A stretch of 64,000 nucleotides of DNA from UBA5078 sp051252515 (GTDB taxonomy: Bacteria > Pseudomonadota > Gammaproteobacteria > Pseudomonadales > Pseudohongiellaceae), in the NCBI GenBank assembly GCA_051252515.1, contig JBPOFS010000008.1, positions 1 through 64,000 on the forward strand, in the 5' to 3' direction. How positions within the stretch are numbered: position 1 is the stretch's first letter; every line of letters begins with the position of its first letter. The notes under the pieces were generated by a model. That model was given only the letters and a program-made list of their open reading frames with translations, did not search any database and was not told the origin of the DNA. The translations under genes were made by a program, and so were the position numbers. This document shows positions 18,104 through 27,187 of the stretch, piece after piece.

Positions 18104-18847
18104 TTACTGTATATAGGCTACCGCCGAGGCACAGTCGGCCTTATCAATGAGTCCTATTAATCGTGCTAACGCAGAGTTGAAATCAGACTTCTGATCAATC
18201 GACGATTGGTAGAACTGGCAAGCACTTCCCCAGTTCAGTTGTGCCTCACTCACCAAGCCGTGGTGGTAAGCCAGACGCCAAGCAGGAGCCCCCAATCGAC
18301 CGGCAACCGAAAGCGACTGTTTTGCGGTGTCATAGTCTTTCTTTAGGTAGGCGATTGAAGCCTTCAATTCACGCAGCCCAGAGTTGCTAGGAAGCAATAA
18401 AATTTGACGCTCTACCAATGAATCTGCAAATTTAAGATTGCCTTCTTTAATGGCGATCTCTGCTCGTAGCATCGCGGCTTCAGGGTTAGCTCGTTGGAAA
18501 AGTTCCAATTGATCTAATAACCATTGTGCGTTTTCTCGCTTGCCCATCTCATAATTAATGACAGCATTGCTAAACACGATACGTTCGTGGTTTGGAAACT
18601 CGACATAGAGTCGTTCGATCTCATTGAGGATTCTCTGACAATCCACTGTGGCGTTATTGGCAGTCCAAATCTCATGACAACCGTCCCCTACCCCTTGTGC
18701 TAGCTCATACATCCCCATCATTTCGTCTAAGCGTTGGTCTGGATTCGCTCGGCTCATTTCTGTGTGTTGAACACTTGAACAGGCGATCGATAGAACACAA
18801 ATCGTTGCAACACTAATCGTTTGAATGGCTTTTTTAAGGTGAGTCAT
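18104..18847 (-). CDS. TPR lipoprotein of the second Tad-like locus (TadD-like)
   Basis: 247 residues. Lipobox LSIAC with Cys23, then TPR-like helices from about 75 to 240 (YEMGKRENAQWLLDQLELF, LKKDYDTAKQSLSVAGRL). It starts 2 bp after the upstream secretin ends, with GGAG before the ATG, so the two are co-transcribed. By position and architecture it plays the role of TadD/pilotin for this secretin. Sequence resemblance to the TadD of locus 1 is only general. Confidence 0.8.
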   Translation of the reverse strand: MTHLKKAIQTISVATICVLSIACSSVQHTEMSRANPDQRLDEMMGMYELAQGVGDGCHEIWTANNATVDCQRILNEIERLYVEFPNHERIVFSNAVINYEMGKRENAQWLLDQLELFQRANPEAAMLRAEIAIKEGNLKFADSLVERQILLLPSNSGLRELKASIAYLKKDYDTAKQSLSVAGRLGAPAWRLAYHHGLVSEAQLNWGSACQFYQSSIDQKSDFNSALARLIGLIDKADCASAVAYIQ

Positions 18848-18849
18848 TG

Positions 18850-20814
18850 TTATTCTCCAGTATTAAAAGACGTATTAGCGTTTGACTGCAATAAGTTGGT
18901 TCCAAGCATTCCTACACCGGTTTGGATCAATTCTCGCGTTGAGGGAAACTCCCACAATCCAGTATTCTCTGAAGGGTCACGAATGATGCTCGGCGTAAGA
19001 ATAATAATAAGCTCTCTGTCCGAATCAGATTTCGAAGACGCCTCTGCGAACTTCCCTATCAATGGCAGTTTATTCAACCCTGGCGTGTAGTCCTCGCCTT
19101 CACTAATGTCTCGCGATACCAAACCACCGATAACAAGAGGCTGACCATCACGTAAGCGTGTCGTGGTGTTAAGACTACGAGTGTTAAAGGCCGTTGTGTT
19201 TAGTCCTGTGCCTGTAGCATTGGCAATCGATTGCGTTAATGAAGTGTCTGGCATCGAGATAGTAGGGTTCACATCAATAGTGATACGGTCGTCCTCACCT
19301 ACAAGGGGGCGAACAAGCAACTGGACACCAAAGGCACGGAACTCTGTACCGCTGAACACTCCTGAAGTATTACTGCCTACTGAGTCGCCAGTACTAATAC
19401 CTGAAGGGGCAAAGGCACTGGGTACCGGTACTTCACCCCCAATGTTGAATACTGCTTCTTCACCGGCCAATACGGTAAGACTAGGCTTCGACAATGTTCG
19501 AGAGATACCTTCTTTCTCAAGCATTGAGAACAGAACATCAAAGGCGATATTGCTGTTACCTAGCTGGAATTGATTGCTTAACGAGCCACCTATCACTTGC
19601 AGTGCGTTCGCAATCTGTGAACCGGAAGCCCCAATTCTTTCTCCGTCAGTAGCGTTCGAGTCATTGCGGAAATCGCTGCTCACTAATGACAAATCTGGAC
19701 GCCAGTTCTTCATGCGGCTACGACTAACTTCGTACATTTGTACAGATACTCGCACTTGTGGAAGGTCAATCACTTCGATCATTGACAATATGCGCCCATC
19801 CGCAGAGGACAATAGCTTTGCTCTACCCACATTGGACTCAATCCGGTTATTCAATGAATCCGAGCCAGAGCCTGAAAGAAAACTATTCGAGTTTGAACCA
19901 GATCCGCCTCCCCCCTGGCCCACTAAAGAGCCAGACTCATTTGCTAGCACTTTCAAGTCTCCACCGTTTTCGAAGTTCTGTTCAGAGCCTGAAAACAATC
20001 GTGATGCGATGTTAAGCACTCGCACAAGGTCTACTTGCGTCTGCACAGTCCCTGACAATAACAACGTGTCCTGCCCATCATTATTAAGGTCACCGCGGCG
20101 GATTCGACTGACTATGACGTTTTCACCACCCACTTGAGAGATCGCTTCTTCGACTTTCACTTTTGTCGTGAGAGGTACCTGCTCTACTTGGATTAGATTT
20201 ATGATGGCAATCTCGCCTTCAGTGTTTCCTATAGAATTACTGCTCGAAAAATTGGAAATATTCGCAAGCAAATCCGCTGCATTATTCTGCGAGGCACTCA
20301 ATGCGTTAGAGCCTGACGACTCACGTTCAGCATTAAGGTAATTATGGGCAGCGCTCTCTGCAGCGATACGAAAATTCACTGTAGGAACAGTTCCTCGTAA
20401 AACTAGTGCCGCTCGATCAGGGGCAAGCTCCAAGCGAATATCCTGATAAATATCCTTCAAAGCTTCGCGTAGTACAGAAAGATCCGTATTCACACCAAAC
20501 AAAAATGTTTCAGTTGTTTGATCGGGGTACCACACTATGATGCTTGTACGCCCGACACTCTTTGCCAGGATAAGGACCTCTTGTGGACCCAACACTTCGA
20601 CTTCTAGAATATCCGACTGGCCTACCGCCACACGATCCAATTGTTTACTAAAAACCAATCGCGTGTGAGTCCACTGAACAAGTTCTCTGATCTCGTTTGA
20701 CCTAGATCCATCCGCGGTTTCTACAAACCGAAGTCCCGTTCCTTGTCTATCTGACTGCGCGATCAACGGCGTTGAAATCAGCAGCAGAGAAAGCATTACC
20801 ATCATTGTTTTCAT
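18850..20814 (-). CDS. Outer-membrane secretin of the second Tad-like locus (RcpA/CpaC family)
   Basis: 654 residues, about 240 longer than the locus-1 secretin. A signal peptide (LSLLLISTPLIAQ) is followed by an N-terminal pilus/secretin domain (VAVGQSDILEVEVLGPQEVLILAKSVG in part). Next comes a BON-like/N domain region, a Ser/Gly/Asn-rich insertion near 300-325, and the C-terminal secretin domain (LSKPSLTVLAGEEAVFNIGG, LNKLPLIGKFAEAS, LIIILTPSII). It probably forms the outer-membrane pore for the second pilus. The gene lies between the OmpA lipoprotein (33-bp gap) and the TPR lipoprotein, under the sigma54 candidate at 21625. Confidence 0.9.
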   Translation of the reverse strand: MKTMMVMLSLLLISTPLIAQSDRQGTGLRFVETADGSRSNEIRELVQWTHTRLVFSKQLDRVAVGQSDILEVEVLGPQEVLILAKSVGRTSIIVWYPDQTTETFLFGVNTDLSVLREALKDIYQDIRLELAPDRAALVLRGTVPTVNFRIAAESAAHNYLNAERESSGSNALSASQNNAADLLANISNFSSSNSIGNTEGEIAIINLIQVEQVPLTTKVKVEEAISQVGGENVIVSRIRRGDLNNDGQDTLLLSGTVQTQVDLVRVLNIASRLFSGSEQNFENGGDLKVLANESGSLVGQGGGGSGSNSNSFLSGSGSDSLNNRIESNVGRAKLLSSADGRILSMIEVIDLPQVRVSVQMYEVSRSRMKNWRPDLSLVSSDFRNDSNATDGERIGASGSQIANALQVIGGSLSNQFQLGNSNIAFDVLFSMLEKEGISRTLSKPSLTVLAGEEAVFNIGGEVPVPSAFAPSGISTGDSVGSNTSGVFSGTEFRAFGVQLLVRPLVGEDDRITIDVNPTISMPDTSLTQSIANATGTGLNTTAFNTRSLNTTTRLRDGQPLVIGGLVSRDISEGEDYTPGLNKLPLIGKFAEASSKSDSDRELIIILTPSIIRDPSENTGLWEFPSTRELIQTGVGMLGTNLLQSNANTSFNTGE

Positions 20815-20847
20815 AACCTTTTCCTCAAGGATGTTGCTATTTTTGTA

Positions 20848-21549
20848 TTATTTATAGAATGCGTGAACTTCCACACGCCTGTTGAGTGCTCGCCCTGCTT
20901 CGAGAGCGTTATCTGCGATTGGGCTTAGTTCTCCCATCGCTCGCACCATCACTTGAACATCGGTGCGTAGTTCCATCTGAAACTTGTTAGCAAGCGACTG
21001 CGCTCGCTCTAACGCGAGCGCATAGTTGTATGTCGCGCTGCCTTTATCGTCAGTATGACCAGTCACTTCAATGGCAATAATGTTGTCATTGCCATTGATA
21101 TCATTTGTTAGTGTTGCCAATTCTTGCGCCATTACAGGTGTTAATTTTTCGCTTTCGAAATCAAAGCCATGAAAATTTTTCAATAACACCATATCGCTCG
21201 ATGACAAAGGTGCGGTTAGTACAGGGGTAGGAAGAACAGGAGCTGTAGGTTTTGCAGAGTAAGTGACAGCGGCAACCGGCGTTTGGATCTGCTCTTGAAA
21301 ATCGGGCAAACCATTACCATTTTTATCGAAGGGACAGCCGTGTGTAGTCACTTGCACCAATACAGGAGTCGCATCGCATTGATCCCAATAATCAAAAACA
21401 CCGTCGCTATCTGTATCCACTCTTAACGACGCAAGAAAACGCGCTTCGCGGTTATCACGGATCTGCTTGTAATCGAAATTTTTCGGGCCATACGACAGAT
21501 GTGAACATCCAGTCATTACAGTTAATAGTAGTGCTAAGTAGGCCTTCAT
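20848..21549 (-). CDS. OmpA-family lipoprotein with thrombospondin type 3-like repeats
   Basis: 233 residues. Lipobox VMTGC with Cys15. Acidic calcium-site-like segments DTDSDGVFDYWDQC and DKNGNGLPDFQEQ are followed by a Pro/Ala-rich linker. The C-terminal OmpA domain (about 120-230) carries GHTDDKGSATYNYAL and LNRRVEVHAF. It likely links the outer membrane to peptidoglycan. First gene of the ompA-secretin-TPR operon, with a ~67-nt leader after the sigma54 promoter candidate. A role in anchoring or gating the secretin is inferred. Confidence 0.85.
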   Translation of the reverse strand: MKAYLALLLTVMTGCSHLSYGPKNFDYKQIRDNREARFLASLRVDTDSDGVFDYWDQCDATPVLVQVTTHGCPFDKNGNGLPDFQEQIQTPVAAVTYSAKPTAPVLPTPVLTAPLSSSDMVLLKNFHGFDFESEKLTPVMAQELATLTNDINGNDNIIAIEVTGHTDDKGSATYNYALALERAQSLANKFQMELRTDVQVMVRAMGELSPIADNALEAGRALNRRVEVHAFYK

Positions 21550-21624
21550 TAAACTTCTCCAGTACAGGAAAATCCCGTGTGCAGCGATGTATTCGCGCTA
21601 ATTTGATGTCTTCTGGAGATAGGT

Positions 21625-21643
21625 ATTGCAGGAGTCACACCAA
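21625..21643 (-). promoter_or_regulatory. Sigma54 (-24/-12) promoter candidate for ompA-secretin-TPR
   Basis: The minus strand reads TTGGTGTGACTCCTGCAAT: GG, ten bases, then GC, matching TGGCAC-N5-TTGC spacing. -24 GG is at 21640-21641 and -12 GC at 21628-21629. Transcription would start near 21616, about 67 nt before the ATG at 21549. An NtrC-type activator gene lies just upstream. Confidence 0.68.
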
Positions 21644-21763
21644 CATTGGCGCCGGCAGAGGAAATAACATTAACTTGTTATTTTACAACAACTTAAAATA
21701 TACATAATTCAAGCATCGTTGAAAATAAGCCATATAAGAAGGGGGGATACTGGAAGAAGTGTC

Positions 21764-21792
21764 GATTTGATTCGCAATTTGCAAATCAAATC
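21764..21792. promoter_or_regulatory. 29-bp dyad, candidate activator-binding site (UAS)
   Basis: Two 14-base arms around a central T at 21778 are reverse complements except for one pair. The core 21769-21787 is GATTCGCAATTTGCAAATC. It is centred 137.5 bp upstream of the -24 GG at 21640-21641. An almost identical 19-mer lies at exactly the same distance from the pilin promoter. Confidence 0.7.
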
Positions 21793-21841
21793 TCATAATG
21801 ACAAAAGTGATGATTCAAACAAAACAACAAACGATTTAACG

Positions 21842-23266
21842 TTAGCTCGCTTCCCAATTTTTTATTTTGCGGTAAAGAGTCGAGGCACTGACACCCAAGT
21901 GGGCGGCCGCAACGGGCACATTCCCATCACATTGAGCGATAGCCGTCTCAATGGCGTCTTTTTCAGTGATCCACAAAGGCTGTATTTCAGTACCTAACGC
22001 ACTAGAAACATTTCGGGCCGGTGATTTAAAAGCGGGACCTGTTGCTTTGACGGCCCCTTTAGATTCGAGCAGCGCGGTTCTGAAGCTTTCTGGTAACATT
22101 GGCATTTCTACTAATGTGCCTGTATTCATAATGACTGTGTTTTCGATTACATTGCGTAACTCGCGAACATTGCCAGGCCATGGGTATTGCATAAATGCTT
22201 CTTCTACTTCAGGTGCAAGTCCAGAAAACTGCTTATTCAATTCTTTCGTAAACTGTAAAAGCAATTTACTAGCAATGTGCAGGACGTCAGTATCTCGCTT
22301 GTGCAGTGCGGGCAACTGTATAGGCACTACGTTCAAGCGATAGAAAAGATCCTCACGAAAACGCCCATTGGCAATCTCCACCTTTGGATCTCTATTGGTT
22401 GCACAGACAAATCGTACATCTACCACTTTTGTACTATTTGAGCCAACCTTCTGATAACTACCCGTTTGAATAAATCGTAATAATTTAGCTTGTAGGTCAA
22501 TATCCATTTCACATAATTCATCTAGAAATAATGTGCCTCCACTCGCTTGTTCGGCAGCACCTATTCTGTCACTACTAGCGCCACTAAACGCTCCCTTCAC
22601 ATGCCCAAATATCTCTGATTCAAATAGCTCTTTAGGGATAGCCGCGCAGTTAAGCGCTACAAATGGCCCATCTTTACGATCACTGGCTTTATGGATAGCC
22701 TCCGCACAGAGCTCTTTGCCCGTGCCACTCTCCCCTGTTACAAAAATACTAGCCTTACTTAACGCTGCACTTTCGATAATGCGATACACCACTTGCATGG
22801 GTAACGAGCCACCTACAAACCCGTGATAACTTTTTATATCGATTTGGTCTTGGTAAGTCTCAACTATAGAGAGGAGGTCTTTTTGGCGCATAGCATTGGC
22901 GACTGTCACCAAAAGCCTTTCTCTAGAAAAAGGTTTCTCAATGAAATCAAAACTTCCGCAACGCATCGCTTCAACAGCCGTGTCGACCGAGCCCTCACCT
23001 GTTACCACGATCACTTGTGTTGGCAATTTGGCATCCACGACAGCAGAGACGATCTCTAGCCCATTGATGCCAGGTAAGTGAACATCTTGCACAAGCACTT
23101 TGGGAGGGTATTTAAGAAGAAACTCTTTTGCTTCAAAGCCATCATGAAACACTTTTACACTGTAATTTGAGGATTCAAGGAAACCTTGGTAAAGCATGCT
23201 TGTGGGAATGCTGTCCTCTACAACGACGACATCGACACTCTCAACGTTAGCTGCGTTCAAACCCAT
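21842..23266 (-). CDS. NtrC-family sigma54-dependent response regulator
   Basis: 474 residues from the ATG at 23266 (GAGG 7 bp upstream; a TTG at 23272 is less likely). Receiver domain (10-125; Asp61 in VLVQDVHLPG, Lys111 in IEKPF). Sigma54-activating AAA+ domain (about 145-385) with Walker A GESGTGKE (178-185), the sigma54-contact loop GAFSGA (225-230, Ser in place of the usual Thr) and Walker B GGTLFLDE. The C-terminal Fis-type HTH is DGNVPVAAAHLGVSASTLYR. It should activate sigma54 promoters from upstream sites. It sits between two halves of the second Tad-like locus, divergent from a GAF/PAS kinase that is its likely partner. The three dyads described here are its candidate targets. Confidence 0.92.
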   Translation of the reverse strand: MGLNAANVESVDVVVVEDSIPTSMLYQGFLESSNYSVKVFHDGFEAKEFLLKYPPKVLVQDVHLPGINGLEIVSAVVDAKLPTQVIVVTGEGSVDTAVEAMRCGSFDFIEKPFSRERLLVTVANAMRQKDLLSIVETYQDQIDIKSYHGFVGGSLPMQVVYRIIESAALSKASIFVTGESGTGKELCAEAIHKASDRKDGPFVALNCAAIPKELFESEIFGHVKGAFSGASSDRIGAAEQASGGTLFLDELCEMDIDLQAKLLRFIQTGSYQKVGSNSTKVVDVRFVCATNRDPKVEIANGRFREDLFYRLNVVPIQLPALHKRDTDVLHIASKLLLQFTKELNKQFSGLAPEVEEAFMQYPWPGNVRELRNVIENTVIMNTGTLVEMPMLPESFRTALLESKGAVKATGPAFKSPARNVSSALGTEIQPLWITEKDAIETAIAQCDGNVPVAAAHLGVSASTLYRKIKNWEAS

Positions 23267-23381
23267 TCTCAAACCTCTACATTATTGTGTATATTGATCT
23301 AACAGACAGGAATTACACGTACAACATGATAACCTTAGTTTGTCGTCAATCAATATAGCATTGAAGCGAGAGCTCTGACAC

Positions 23382-25454
23382 TTGAAATACTATTCCGAGA
23401 TACCTGAAAACGAAGAGCAACGCCTTGAGGCATTGCATCGCTATCGTATTATAGATACGGAGGCAGAAGAAGGGTTCGACCGTATCACACGCATAGCAGC
23501 GGCCTATTTCGAAACCCCTATCGCACTCGTGTCCCTCGTGGACGAATCCAGACAATGGTTCAAGTCCAAAATCGGTCTAGATGTCTCAGAAACCTCTCGT
23601 GATGTCGCATTTTGCGCCCATACGATTCTTGACGATGAAACGATGATTATTGCCGATACATTGAGTGATTCACGTTTTGCAGAATCACCGCTAGTCAAAG
23701 GCGATCCAAACATACGATTTTACGCTGGGGCACCTTTACGAACTCAAAGAGGTGAAAACCTAGGAACCCTTTGCGTTATCGATACAGTACCAAGAACTTT
23801 TACCCAAGAACAAGTAAAGGTATTAGAAGACCTCTCAAATCTTGTCATTGATCAACTTGAACTGCGGTTAACGAATATTCTGGCAGAAGAAGAGTTGGAA
23901 AGACGTACTCGCAACATTGAACTGCTGCGAGACAATCAATCTCGGCTCAATGCCATTTTCAATACCAGTTATGACGCCATTGTCATTCTTGATGAAACGG
24001 GGATCATTGAGTCTCACAACTTGGCTGCCTCGCAACTCTTTGGTTACAGTGGCTCTGAGCTCACTGGTTTACACGCAAAAGCATTAATACCTGATTCATT
24101 TACTGAAAGAGCCGAGCAGTTTCTCAGAGGTAGCGACACCTTTGGTGCAGACAAAATATTTTTAAGTTCCAAATACAATTACGTCGGGCTGAGAAAAGAT
24201 GGCACTCAGTTCCCTGTTGAATTGTCTGTGTCCGCTTCGAATATCAATAATACTCGTTTCTTTACCGTTATCGGACGTGATATTAGTGCTCAAAAACGTA
24301 CAGAGCGTAAATTATTGAGCGCGATCAATATTGCAGAGAACAGCACTAAATCGCAGCTAGAACTACTCTCTAGCTTAAGTCACGAACTTAGAACGCCTCT
24401 CAATGCCATCATAGGCTTCAGTGAAATACTTTCGTCTGATATCGAGACACTTTTGAATCCTGCTCAAAAACAGCATTTTCAAGAAATTTTGAATGGTGGA
24501 AAACAGCTGACAAGCATCACAAAGAAAATGCTTGAATACGCAAGGCTTGCATTAGCGACCGATTCGCGCACTTTTGAAGAGATTCCATTGATTCCCGTAT
24601 TAGAGGAATGCTCGCAGCAACTAAGTGTATACGCTAACAAAAAACAAATTGAAGTTGTAATAAATTCGACGGTAAAGCAGACGTTCACTGTACATGTAGA
24701 CAAAGACAGTCTATTGCAAGTGCTTAGAAAACTATTGACCAATGCTATTAAGTACAGTTCGCCAAAAGAAAAGGTTGAGATTGACGTTTCTGTTGAAAGC
24801 GATCAACAAGTGTTGATTAGCATACGAGATACAGGGAAAGGAATTGACCCGACTATATCCGAACACATTTTTGAAATACTGACTCGTACCGATTCTTCAG
24901 ATTCGAATGGCATTGGCCTTGCTCTTTGCCGTGCCATTATGCAAAGCATGCATGGACAAATAACAGTAGAGAGCGAGCTTGGCATTGGCAGTACGTTCCA
25001 CCTAACACTGCCAAGGAAAGCACCAAAAGATTCGCTGGAGGCAAAAGCTCAAGAAACTAAAAGCTCTAGTAGCGCTGACACGGGAATTCGACAAAAAATA
25101 CTCTACATAGTTGATAGCGTCACTCAATTCAAGCAACTCGAAATCATACTTGCTGGACGCAAAGATATTAGCGTTAGTAGTGCAATGAGAGGACCTTTAG
25201 GGTTTGCATTAGCTATACAGAACTCACCCGACTTACTGCTTATAGACATGACTAAAGATTCTAGCGAAACCCTGATGCTACTAGAACAGCTTAAGACGCA
25301 TGAGAAAACAAAATTGATTCCTATTATTCTAGTTGGCGATAAACTAGAACCAGCACTATTAAGCCAAGCAATGAACTCAGGGATTAACCGCTTTGTCACA
25401 TATCGCGAATTCAACGCATCCATCATCGAACTTATTGAATCGACATTGGGATAA
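23382..25454 (+). CDS. GAF-PAS histidine kinase with degenerate receiver
   Basis: 690 residues. The TTG start at 23382 is used because the conserved opening (IPENEEQRLEALHRYRIIDT) begins at once and no ATG fits. GAF domain (about 25-165; FCAHTILDDETMIIADTL), PAS (about 185-300; RKDGTQFPVELSVS), HisKA with His334 in SLSHELRTPLNAI, HATPase_c (NAIKYSS, DTGKGI, GIGLALCRAI). The C-terminal receiver-like domain (about 570-690) keeps an Asp (LLLIDMTK) but lacks the usual Lys-Pro. No membrane helix. Divergent from the NtrC-type regulator with about 115 bp between starts, so the two are likely a sensor-regulator pair. Confidence 0.88.
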   Translation: MKYYSEIPENEEQRLEALHRYRIIDTEAEEGFDRITRIAAAYFETPIALVSLVDESRQWFKSKIGLDVSETSRDVAFCAHTILDDETMIIADTLSDSRFAESPLVKGDPNIRFYAGAPLRTQRGENLGTLCVIDTVPRTFTQEQVKVLEDLSNLVIDQLELRLTNILAEEELERRTRNIELLRDNQSRLNAIFNTSYDAIVILDETGIIESHNLAASQLFGYSGSELTGLHAKALIPDSFTERAEQFLRGSDTFGADKIFLSSKYNYVGLRKDGTQFPVELSVSASNINNTRFFTVIGRDISAQKRTERKLLSAINIAENSTKSQLELLSSLSHELRTPLNAIIGFSEILSSDIETLLNPAQKQHFQEILNGGKQLTSITKKMLEYARLALATDSRTFEEIPLIPVLEECSQQLSVYANKKQIEVVINSTVKQTFTVHVDKDSLLQVLRKLLTNAIKYSSPKEKVEIDVSVESDQQVLISIRDTGKGIDPTISEHIFEILTRTDSSDSNGIGLALCRAIMQSMHGQITVESELGIGSTFHLTLPRKAPKDSLEAKAQETKSSSSADTGIRQKILYIVDSVTQFKQLEIILAGRKDISVSSAMRGPLGFALAIQNSPDLLLIDMTKDSSETLMLLEQLKTHEKTKLIPIILVGDKLEPALLSQAMNSGINRFVTYREFNASIIELIESTLG

Positions 25455-25473
25455 AAGCTCGAATCTCCTTTGA

Positions 25474-26334
25474 TCATTGACCAACTTCAGAACGAGGCGG
25501 AGTATAGTGCCAAGCACTAGGATCATTATCTATCGGCAAGTTCACTGAAAACGGCGCGGTTAGCCCATCAAGTACATTAATACCAGGTAAGCTCGGATCT
25601 GCAACGGATTGCGCTAGCACTAGCCCGCCACTTTCGATACAAACACCTGCCAACAAATCCTTTGGCTTGCAATTCTTATTAGAGTTCGTCGCGTCCACTG
25701 TCGGGAGCGGCAGAACAAAGGGTTCACATGGTTCACCGGAAACCACTTTCTGAGAGATCCATCGCGACCCTAACACTGCTCCTACCAACGTCACTGGGCA
25801 AGATTGTTCTGTGGCACGATACAACGTCCCTTTCAAGCGATCACTAGAACCCGCCCCAACCCCATAAGTTGGACCTTGCTGTAAGGCATAAAGATAGCTT
25901 ACTGCGCCAGTTCCCGGAAGAAAATCCACCCCTTGGTTATCAATATCTTCACTACTTGGGCGCTTCATACAGGGGTCGCCCTGGCAATTTGGCAGCGTGT
26001 AATAGATAGGTTCTCGGCTTGTAAATCGGTCGTCTCTTACTCCAAGAAGGACCCGATTATTCTGGGCTTGGCTACGATCCACAAATAGCAGTAGCGGTGC
26101 TTCGTGCTCATCAAAGCCAATCGTTTTACCTATCCGCGTATCATTAGCATCACTGACGTATATTTCTTTGCTTTGCTCCGACGCGTAGTGTTGAAACAAT
26201 GCATCTCGAACGGCGACTACCCCTACCAACAGCCCTATCCCTAGGACCGTTAGAATCAACATCAATTCAAGTGTAAGAATGAAACCGCCCTGGTAAAGAC
26301 CTGGTTGTTGAGCTTGTAGTTGTCTATTTTTCAT
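25474..26334 (-). CDS. Large pilin-like protein with GFILTLE N-terminus
   Basis: 286 residues. A leader of about 17 residues is followed by GGFILTLELMLILTVLGIG, a single hydrophobic helix, then RDALFQHYASEQSKEIYV. The same pattern (GFILTxE, helix, G-V-x-x-RD) occurs in the small pilin at 30362-30733, so they are one pilin family with different C-terminal sizes. The long exposed part has Cys pairs (NCQGDPC, NCKPKDLLAGVC) that could form disulfides. It is not recognised from any named family. Last gene of the second Tad-like operon, 10 bp after the tadC-like gene. Probably a minor or tip pilin (inferred). Confidence 0.72.
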   Translation of the reverse strand: MKNRQLQAQQPGLYQGGFILTLELMLILTVLGIGLLVGVVAVRDALFQHYASEQSKEIYVSDANDTRIGKTIGFDEHEAPLLLFVDRSQAQNNRVLLGVRDDRFTSREPIYYTLPNCQGDPCMKRPSSEDIDNQGVDFLPGTGAVSYLYALQQGPTYGVGAGSSDRLKGTLYRATEQSCPVTLVGAVLGSRWISQKVVSGEPCEPFVLPLPTVDATNSNKNCKPKDLLAGVCIESGGLVLAQSVADPSLPGINVLDGLTAPFSVNLPIDNDPSAWHYTPPRSEVGQ

Positions 26335-26344
26335 TATCTACCCC

Positions 26345-27187
26345 TTACCAGTTAGTCTTAAACATTGAGAATGCTTCGTAGATCTGTACGCCCGTAGGGA
26401 AGAACACCAACACTAAGAACACGGGCATTCCCAACAAAAGAGTCGGAATAAGCGCCTCTAAGGACTTACGGTTCAAAAGCATATTGATACGTTCACTCTG
26501 TGTTTCTCGTAACAGGTCAGCAAAATCGCTTAATGACTTCACTAAAGGTGCTCCGGTGCTATGCCCTACTTTCATTAGTAGCGATAAGCGTTGCAGCTCT
26601 TGAGCCCCGGTACGTGTCGCCAATTTCTCAAACCCTTTCTGCCACTCAAGCCCCACTTTCATTTCGCTAGCTACCAAGTTGACCTCTTTCGCTAGGGGGG
26701 TATTTTTGGGCAAACCATGTTCGGCGGCACGCTCGAACGCATTGGTTAAACTTAATCCTGATTTAAGAAAAGCCACTAACAGGTCCACAAAATAACTAAC
26801 CGAGTTCTGAACTTGTTGCTTTCTACTTTTAGCGCGAAAGTAGATAAACATATCCACTGCGAAGAAGCTTATAACGCCAAGTAACAGTGGCTCCCACAAC
26901 TCTGCGGTGCTTATTGAAAACTCTAGATAAAGCAGTGGAATGACTAGTGCAAGTACGAATTTGGCACACAAATAAACTAGGAAGAAATTGCTCGGTATGA
27001 AGCCTGCATACCGAATAGTTTTCGCAGGATAAAGCGGGTTTGTTTTCTCCCATTGTTCCCAGTCGTTGTTGTCCTTAGTACCTCGTTGTACTAAAGAGAA
27101 CTCCCTAATAGAAAGTTTATAGATCGCAACGACCACTACTATAAGCGCTAATAGTAATACTGCATCAATCCACCAGTTCGTACTCAT
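26345..27187 (-). CDS. TadC-like platform protein, second locus
   Basis: 280 residues: N-terminal helix, two central helices (about 70-115), T2SF domain (about 120-250; VAFLKSGLSLTNAFERAAEHG and LMKVGHSTGAPLVKSL) and a C-terminal helix. Its ATG overlaps the stop of the tadB-like gene (ATGA), so translation is coupled. It pairs with the preceding gene as the inner-membrane platform of the second pilus system. Confidence 0.88.
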   Translation of the reverse strand: MSTNWWIDAVLLLALIVVVVAIYKLSIREFSLVQRGTKDNNDWEQWEKTNPLYPAKTIRYAGFIPSNFFLVYLCAKFVLALVIPLLYLEFSISTAELWEPLLLGVISFFAVDMFIYFRAKSRKQQVQNSVSYFVDLLVAFLKSGLSLTNAFERAAEHGLPKNTPLAKEVNLVASEMKVGLEWQKGFEKLATRTGAQELQRLSLLMKVGHSTGAPLVKSLSDFADLLRETQSERINMLLNRKSLEALIPTLLLGMPVFLVLVFFPTGVQIYEAFSMFKTNW

